This document shows positions 7,721-12,103 of a stretch of DNA of 12,103 nt, piece after piece. Numbering within the stretch: the first letter of the stretch is position 1; each line of letters begins with the position of its first letter. The translations under genes were made by a program, and so were the position numbers. This stretch comes from Clostridia bacterium (lineage in GTDB: Bacteria > Bacillota_A > Clostridia > Oscillospirales > CAG-272), in NCBI GenBank assembly GCA_017935805.1, contig JAGBGV010000128.1:1-12103 (forward strand), in the 5' to 3' direction. The notes beneath the pieces are model-generated. The model did no database searches. It was not told where the DNA came from and worked only from the letters and a program-made list of their open reading frames with translations.

Positions 7721-8374
7721 ATGGACTTAATGGAAGCAATGCGACGCCGCCACAGTGTCAGACAGTACAAGGATATGCCGATAGAGCCTGAGCTCGTTGC
7801 AGCACTCCAAGAGGAGATAAATGCCTGCAACAGAGAGGGAAACTTACACTTCCAGCTTGTGTTAAACGAGCCGAAGGCTTTTGACGGATTCATGGCACAC
7901 TACGGTAACTTCAGGGGTGTTTCAAACTATATAGCACTGGTTGGCAAAAAGTGCAAGGATCTTGACGAAAAATGCGGTTATTACGGAGAGCGACTTGTTC
8001 TGAGAGCACAGCAGCTCGGACTTCATACCTGTTGGGTGGCGCTGACGTATAAAAAGATCCCCGGAGCCTTTGAGGTGGATGATGGCGAGCGTTTTACCGT
8101 TGTCATTTCGGTTGGTCACGGACAAAACAGAGGCTTGCCGCGTAAGTCAAAGACGGCAGAGCAGGTGAGCAATATCAGTGAGGCTACTCCTGAATGGTTC
8201 AAGGCGGGAGTTGAGGCAGCGCTTCTTGCTCCGACAGCAACAAATCAGCAGAAATTTTATCTTACCTATTCAGATACCGGTGTGACAGCCAAAGCGGGCC
8301 TTGGGTTTTACGCAAAAATGGATCTCGGAATTGTGAAATACCATTTTGAGGTGGCAACGGGTAAGAAAATATAA
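7721..8374 (+). CDS. nitroreductase-family FMN oxidoreductase (TM1586-like)
   Basis: This is a 217-residue cytoplasmic flavoprotein. The N-terminal RRRHSVRQY (8-16) is the FMN-phosphate-binding R-x-S-x-R motif of the family. AALLAPTATNQQ near 166-177 corresponds to the usual APSxxNxQ segment. Here that segment is in the second half, which fits the TM1586-type arrangement and not classical NfsB. The ribosome site GGGGG at 7711-7715 lies 12 bases after the previous stop, and the operon's hairpin follows at once, so this is the last gene of the transcript. The natural substrate is unknown. Some family members oxidise peptide- or carrier-linked amino acids in natural product pathways, which would fit a tailoring step here, but that is inference; a general quinone or nitro reductase is equally compatible with the sequence. 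Confidence 0.88.
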   Translation: MDLMEAMRRRHSVRQYKDMPIEPELVAALQEEINACNREGNLHFQLVLNEPKAFDGFMAHYGNFRGVSNYIALVGKKCKDLDEKCGYYGERLVLRAQQLGLHTCWVALTYKKIPGAFEVDDGERFTVVISVGHGQNRGLPRKSKTAEQVSNISEATPEWFKAGVEAALLAPTATNQQKFYLTYSDTGVTAKAGLGFYAKMDLGIVKYHFEVATGKKI

Positions 8375-8379
8375 AAATA

Positions 8380-8409
8380 AAGCAGGGAGAACGAATCTCT
8401 CTGCTTTTT
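8380..8409. terminator. bidirectional rho-independent terminator between convergent operons
   Basis: An 11-bp stem (8380-8390 with 8396-8406, one G-T wobble) closes a 5-base loop ACGAA. It is followed by a run of T on the plus strand (five consecutive T at 8405-8409). On the minus strand the same stem is followed by a T-rich stretch (complement of 8371-8379). It starts 5 bases after the nitroreductase stop and ends 13 bases before the stop of the convergent gene, so it can end both transcripts. Confidence 0.9.
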
Positions 8410-8422
8410 GTATTGTTTAGTA

Positions 8423-10510
8423 TTATTTCATGCATTCATCAATGCACAGGGCGGCAAATGACGCGAAACCGTGGTTAAGGCTTGCACCAAGTCCGGCGTT
8501 TTCCCAAAGGGTGCCGGTAAGCTTAGCCATCTTTGAGAAGAGCACACGGCAATCGTCAATAACTTGCTCCTTGTAGCCGAGTCTCATCAGCAGCTCAAGG
8601 CGTAGATAGAATCCCACAATTACATTTGATCTATGAACATCGGGCAGCACCGTCATAGCATCGCGTCTCGGACCGAATGTAGACAGCATATGCTCCCAAA
8701 GATCACGGTATTCCTCTATATCAGCAACGCCAAAGTAGAATGCGTAGTACTGGGCAGTTTCGGTGGTGTGACCGGTCATTTGCAGCTTGCCGTTTTCGTC
8801 TCGTACAGCGTTATCTTCGAAATAAGTGCCGTTCCATGCTAGACGACGAATGGTTTCCTTCATCTCAGCAGCCTTTTCTGCAAGAGAGGGAACATCATAC
8901 AGCTCCGCAACAGCTTCAAGAGTGTACGCCCAAAGCATATTTGACGGGTAGTTCAGTCCCTTTATGTAATTCTCAGTGTTGCACATACTCCATTCGATAA
9001 ACACCCAACTGTCGAGGTTTTCAAGGAGTCCGTACTCGTTGTAGTATTTCTCAAAGAATTTCACAAGTCCGAATATCTTATCCTTTGCAAGATCTGCCAT
9101 AGAACGGTTGCCTGTGCGCTTGACATGCTCTCTTATCTCAAGGATGTACCACATACTCCAGTTAGGTATGTATGTTCCGTTTTTATGATCGCAAGGGTAG
9201 CACATAGGTATCATTCCCTCGGGCAGCTCAGGCAGCTGGGGACAAAGCAGATAATTCTCAAGGAAATTACGCTCTACAAGATTGTCACCGGTGAAAAGAT
9301 ACTCCGCACGGGAAGAGAAGAACGCATCACAAAACCAGCCGGCTCTCTCTCGTGATGGACAGTCGGTCAGTACGTCAACCGCATTTTGTGCGAATGTGTT
9401 TACCGCCGCTTCAACGATACTGTTCAGCTCGTCATCGTGATAGTCGTACTTGTAATCAGCCGCATCGGGATTTTCATAAAGCACCATGCCGAAGTCTGTG
9501 ATATCCACCTTACCGGCAGTAACGGAAAGACAAGCAAAGTGTGCGGAATTTGCCTCAAAGGATATAGGATGATATTCGCCGGCCCTCAGGGTGTACTTCA
9601 GAACGTTTACGCAGTTGTTCGGCAGAGGATTTACTTCGGTATATCCGTCTTTTTTGTTCGCCAGCTCGTCGAATGTTATATAAAGAGTTGTATCGCGGTC
9701 TGCTTTGGCTGTGAATGTGAAGAATCCTGTCAGAGTGCTGCCGAAGTCGTATGTTCTGTATTCCATCTCACCGATCTTGCCGCATCTCAGCTCAAGGTCG
9801 GCTGTGTATTTGAGATCTGTTACCTCATCAGCGGAGTCCTCATCGATTTCGTCAGCGAGAAAGCCTCGGATATTCACGCCATCTGCATCGGATGACTCAA
9901 AAAACAGTCTCTCGGGCTTTTTTTCTACCGTGAGAGAGCCGCTTTCTATCAATTTACCGAACAGTGTGTTCAGCTTGGGATAATGAACATTTCGCGGCAG
10001 CAGCTTGTTCATAGGTACTTCAACAGTATTGACGGGCACTCGGTCACCCACTTTACCAGCAAAGAACTTCATCGGGTCGTCAGAAAGATGATATATTTCG
10101 TTGAACGCTCGCTGGAATGTGAATCTGCGGACATTCTGAACTCGTTCGTTCATTCTGTAAGCGGTAAAATCTGCGGCTGTGGCAATTATCTTACCGTTGC
10201 TTGTGATCTCCGCCGCAAAGAACGGATCTTCTTCGATGATGTAATATGTGTTGACCTGTGCGGAGTACACCTCAACAGATATTGTTACCGTTTTGTTTGC
10301 CCAGTCAGCGAGAGAGTACTCGTCAATTCTTGAGTATCCGTGAGCCGCGCGTGCAGGTCCGTATCCGACCAGCTTTCCGTCAACAAAAATGCGGTAAAGA
10401 TTTGATGCAGCGAGCTTAATTGATGTATCTGCTGTTGGGGTTAAGGTGTACTGAAATGTGTACTGTACGTTTTTTTCTTTAAGCGGGACATTTGCCCAAA
10501 TTGCGTTCAC
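8423..10510 (-). CDS. GH78-type alpha-L-rhamnosidase-like glycosidase
   Basis: This 695-residue enzyme likely removes terminal alpha-L-rhamnose or a related sugar from glycosides. It opens with beta-sandwich modules, including a lectin-like segment (ASNLYRIFVDGKLVGYGPAR), as in GH78. The (alpha/alpha)6 catalytic barrel follows. The key motif DCPSRERAGWFCDA has D383, E388 and D395 at the same spacing as the D567/E572/D579 set of Bacillus RhaB, making E388 the likely general acid. TLWENAG places E670 as the likely base partner, followed by LNHGFASFA where family members have a similar SxNH segment. At 695 residues it is shorter than most GH78 proteins (about 900-1100), so outer modules are missing. 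There is no signal peptide, so it is cytoplasmic. The start is GTG with GAGGT at 10520-10516, only 11 bases after the upstream stop. Aglycone and exact sugar are unknown. Confidence 0.88.
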   Translation of the reverse strand: MNAIWANVPLKEKNVQYTFQYTLTPTADTSIKLAASNLYRIFVDGKLVGYGPARAAHGYSRIDEYSLADWANKTVTISVEVYSAQVNTYYIIEEDPFFAAEITSNGKIIATAADFTAYRMNERVQNVRRFTFQRAFNEIYHLSDDPMKFFAGKVGDRVPVNTVEVPMNKLLPRNVHYPKLNTLFGKLIESGSLTVEKKPERLFFESSDADGVNIRGFLADEIDEDSADEVTDLKYTADLELRCGKIGEMEYRTYDFGSTLTGFFTFTAKADRDTTLYITFDELANKKDGYTEVNPLPNNCVNVLKYTLRAGEYHPISFEANSAHFACLSVTAGKVDITDFGMVLYENPDAADYKYDYHDDELNSIVEAAVNTFAQNAVDVLTDCPSRERAGWFCDAFFSSRAEYLFTGDNLVERNFLENYLLCPQLPELPEGMIPMCYPCDHKNGTYIPNWSMWYILEIREHVKRTGNRSMADLAKDKIFGLVKFFEKYYNEYGLLENLDSWVFIEWSMCNTENYIKGLNYPSNMLWAYTLEAVAELYDVPSLAEKAAEMKETIRRLAWNGTYFEDNAVRDENGKLQMTGHTTETAQYYAFYFGVADIEEYRDLWEHMLSTFGPRRDAMTVLPDVHRSNVIVGFYLRLELLMRLGYKEQVIDDCRVLFSKMAKLTGTLWENAGLGASLNHGFASFAALCIDECMK

Positions 10511-10515
10511 AGTGT

Positions 10516-10520
10516 ACCTC
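10516..10520 (-). promoter_or_regulatory. ribosome binding site supporting a GTG start
   Basis: GAGGT on the minus strand lies 5 bases upstream of the GTG at 10510-10508. It sits in the 11-base gap after the stop codon of the DUF4832 gene, which supports the non-ATG start of the rhamnosidase-like gene. Confidence 0.7.
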
Positions 10521-10521
10521 G

Positions 10522-11859
10522 TTAATTTATGGTGATCTTTCCGACCTTGTAGTAGCTGTCGTCTTGCTCGGCGTCAGTACAGAAGTATACAGTAGGGTAG
10601 CTTTCGCCGCAGATACCTATCTCAATATTGTATTCTCCCGAGTTCATGTCTGCGGGAAGCATTATGCCAATGGGTTCTGCACTTTTGCCGGGCATCCATT
10701 TTGTTATGTCAATTTCGGTTGTGAAATCATATATACTGTTACCGACAAGGCGTACGTTAAGCGGAATCTTTTTATAAATTGGTGCAACGCCAACATTGTT
10801 GATATTGAGCATCATGCTAATTGTGTCACCTGCCGCAGCGGCTGAAGGGTATGAGAAGCTGTCGATGACAAAGTGGTAGCCCATCTTGCTTAACCAGTAG
10901 TCGATCTTGTCCTTCCACTCGTTTGGAATCGGAAGTGACTTTGCGTTAAATGAACTGACGTGCCATTTCAGAGGGAGATCAATTATATTGTCAAGATCCC
11001 ATCCTTTGCGCTTCCATTCACCAAGCCACCAATATGACTCAAATGATACGGGAGCGCTCTTCCACACGTCAGATATTTTTTCAACGCGTCCGGGATAGAC
11101 CTCGTTTATGTGCTGCGGCTCACCAAATCCGTCTCCACGCCAGCCAACAGGAGTGGTTTTGTTTGCATAATGGATCATATCAGGATTTGTTATCTGACCC
11201 ATAAGAAGTGTGTTCCTGAACACCTCGGTGTAGGTGTCAACCAGCTTTGTAAGAGATTCTTCCGGGTAAAGATAAAGATTATGTCCCTCGCCCCATGCAC
11301 CGGGCATACAAATATCCACGGCATAGAGAGTGGGATCATTATCAAAATTCTGACCAAGCACTCGAATTGCCTCACCGAAATACTCAAGGAAGCGCGGGTC
11401 GGTAGGTGAGTCCTTTACTCGCTTTCCGTTTGGTCTTTCAGGGCAGGGAATCATCTCACGGAGCCAGTCCGGAACGTCATCGCATTCTCTTGTGCTGTGA
11501 GGCATGAGTCGGAACACAAGTGACTGACCGTGAGCTTTTGCTTTGTCAAGAATATCTCTGATGAACTGAAGATTATATACACCTCTCTGAGGCTCAAATT
11601 CCTTCCACAGGGAGCGTATATATACGACGGAAGTATCCGGGTAGAATCCTTCGTCTCTGCCGTTCTGCGGAACGTGAGCGGGAATAGGGTAACACTCGAG
11701 ATCCTCAGTCTCAAGCATATTTCCCTCGGGACGAACGATTACGTCGGAATAAAGTGCCTCGCCGCGAAAATGCTGGAAGCTTAGAAAGCCAATGTATGGA
11801 TTTTGTCCGGCTTCGGGTTTGTAGGAAAAGTGGTTTGTTATATTAGGTTGAACTGTCAT
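10522..11859 (-). CDS. DUF4832-containing TIM-barrel protein, putative glycoside hydrolase
   Basis: This is a 445-residue cytoplasmic protein without signal peptide. The N-terminal ~300 residues look like a clan GH-A-type barrel: YIRSLWKEFEPQRGVYN (beta-strand and helix as in GH42/GH5-like enzymes), GAWGEGHN with Glu191, and SFESYWWLGEW with Glu274. The two Glu are plausible acid/base and nucleophile; this is inference from position, not from a characterised relative. The region HVSSFNAKSLPIPNEWKDK onward, through a beta-rich C-terminus (INNVGVAPIYKKIPLNVRL), matches what I know of DUF4832 proteins. The ATG follows the upstream glycyl radical enzyme stop by 3 bases; the ribosome site GGGGTG (11871-11866) lies in the end of that gene. 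The downstream rhamnosidase-like gene is in the same transcript, suggesting work on the same glycan. Specific activity is unknown. Confidence 0.8.
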   Translation of the reverse strand: MTVQPNITNHFSYKPEAGQNPYIGFLSFQHFRGEALYSDVIVRPEGNMLETEDLECYPIPAHVPQNGRDEGFYPDTSVVYIRSLWKEFEPQRGVYNLQFIRDILDKAKAHGQSLVFRLMPHSTRECDDVPDWLREMIPCPERPNGKRVKDSPTDPRFLEYFGEAIRVLGQNFDNDPTLYAVDICMPGAWGEGHNLYLYPEESLTKLVDTYTEVFRNTLLMGQITNPDMIHYANKTTPVGWRGDGFGEPQHINEVYPGRVEKISDVWKSAPVSFESYWWLGEWKRKGWDLDNIIDLPLKWHVSSFNAKSLPIPNEWKDKIDYWLSKMGYHFVIDSFSYPSAAAAGDTISMMLNINNVGVAPIYKKIPLNVRLVGNSIYDFTTEIDITKWMPGKSAEPIGIMLPADMNSGEYNIEIGICGESYPTVYFCTDAEQDDSYYKVGKITIN

Positions 11860-11862
11860 TTC

Positions 11863-12103
11863 TCACACCCCATGCAAAAATCTGTCCACCACAAGCTGTC
11901 TGAACTGTGGTGAAAGTGTCGCAAAGTAGGCAGTAAAGCCTGTTACGCGTACAACGAGATCGGGATACAGCTCGGGATTATCATTTGCTTTGGCAAGTGT
12001 GTCTCCGTCAAGCACGTTGATGTTGATAAGAGTGCCACCCTGTGCAAAGTGAGCGAGGATGAACTTTTCTATTATCTCAATACCGCCGTTTTCTAAGGAA
12101 ACG
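11863..12103 (-). CDS. glycyl radical enzyme (PFL/diol dehydratase-like), C-terminal end only
   Basis: Only the last 79 codons are in the window; the gene continues beyond 12103. The fragment contains GGTLININVLDGDTL, then VVRVTGFTAYFATLSPQFRQ, the conserved glycine-radical loop of the pyruvate formate-lyase family. The radical-bearing Gly is residue 55 of the fragment (codon 11940-11938). These enzymes are strictly anaerobic and need a radical-SAM activase, which should lie outside the window. The family includes pyruvate formate-lyase and B12-independent glycerol and propanediol dehydratases; the C-terminal piece cannot tell them apart. Its position first in a transcript with a rhamnosidase-like enzyme makes a role in deoxy-sugar or diol metabolism attractive (inference). 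Confidence 0.9.
   Translation of the reverse strand, partial: VSLENGGIEIIEKFILAHFAQGGTLININVLDGDTLAKANDNPELYPDLVVRVTGFTAYFATLSPQFRQLVVDRFLHGV

Noticed and set aside
9386..10333. Two plus-strand reading frames (169 and 116 codons) opposite the rhamnosidase-like gene
   Set aside because: They are antisense to a clearly real glycosidase frame with intact catalytic motifs. Their Cys/Val/Ile-rich translations look like shadow frames.
1..12103. tRNA, rRNA, CRISPR arrays, insertion sequences or attachment sites
   Set aside because: I saw no cloverleaf-like or rRNA-like stretches, no regularly spaced repeats, no transposase or integrase frames and no terminal inverted repeats.

Overview
The window looks like a chromosomal segment of a low-to-mid GC Gram-positive anaerobe, most likely a gut-type Clostridia (Ruminococcaceae/Lachnospiraceae-like). 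The reasons are strong Shine-Dalgarno sites, sigma-A-type promoters, a dlt-like envelope-modification operon, cytoplasmic glycosidases, and the end of an oxygen-sensitive glycyl radical enzyme. The taxonomy is inference; no rRNA or marker gene is present.

Layout. (1) 1-1448, minus strand: an ABC exporter half-molecule (membrane domain plus most of the ATPase), cut by the window edge. (2) 1449-1725: a divergent intergenic region with one strong promoter on each strand, each overlapped by an inverted repeat. (3) 1726-8374, plus strand: a tightly packed six-gene operon. It encodes a DltA-like adenylating ligase, a GNAT acetyltransferase, a DltC-like carrier protein, a DltB/AlgI-like MBOAT, a membrane-anchored DltD-like SGNH domain fused to a NodB polysaccharide deacetylase, and a nitroreductase-family flavoprotein. 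(4) 8380-8409: a hairpin terminator that can serve both strands. (5) 8423-12103, minus strand: an operon containing the end of a glycyl radical enzyme, a DUF4832/TIM-barrel putative glycosidase, and a GH78-type alpha-L-rhamnosidase-like enzyme.

How the genes may work together. The plus operon has all four Dlt functions: activation, carrier, membrane transfer and extracytoplasmic transfer. It departs from the standard dltXABCD plan in several ways. There is no dltX; instead the MBOAT itself ends in a DltX-like FIYxxY tail. The pocket position that is Cys in DltA is Gly. Two possible cytoplasmic tailoring enzymes (GNAT and an FMN enzyme) are built into the operon. The transferase is fused to a sugar N-deacetylase. 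My inference is a system that loads an amino acid or similar acid on the carrier, perhaps N-acylates or oxidises it, passes it through the membrane, and attaches it to a surface glycan that the same protein de-N-acetylates. This is the candidate undescribed system in the window.

The minus operon looks like intracellular breakdown of rhamnose-type (deoxy-sugar) oligosaccharides coupled to anaerobic glycyl radical chemistry. The two glycosidases lack signal peptides, so they should act on imported substrate.
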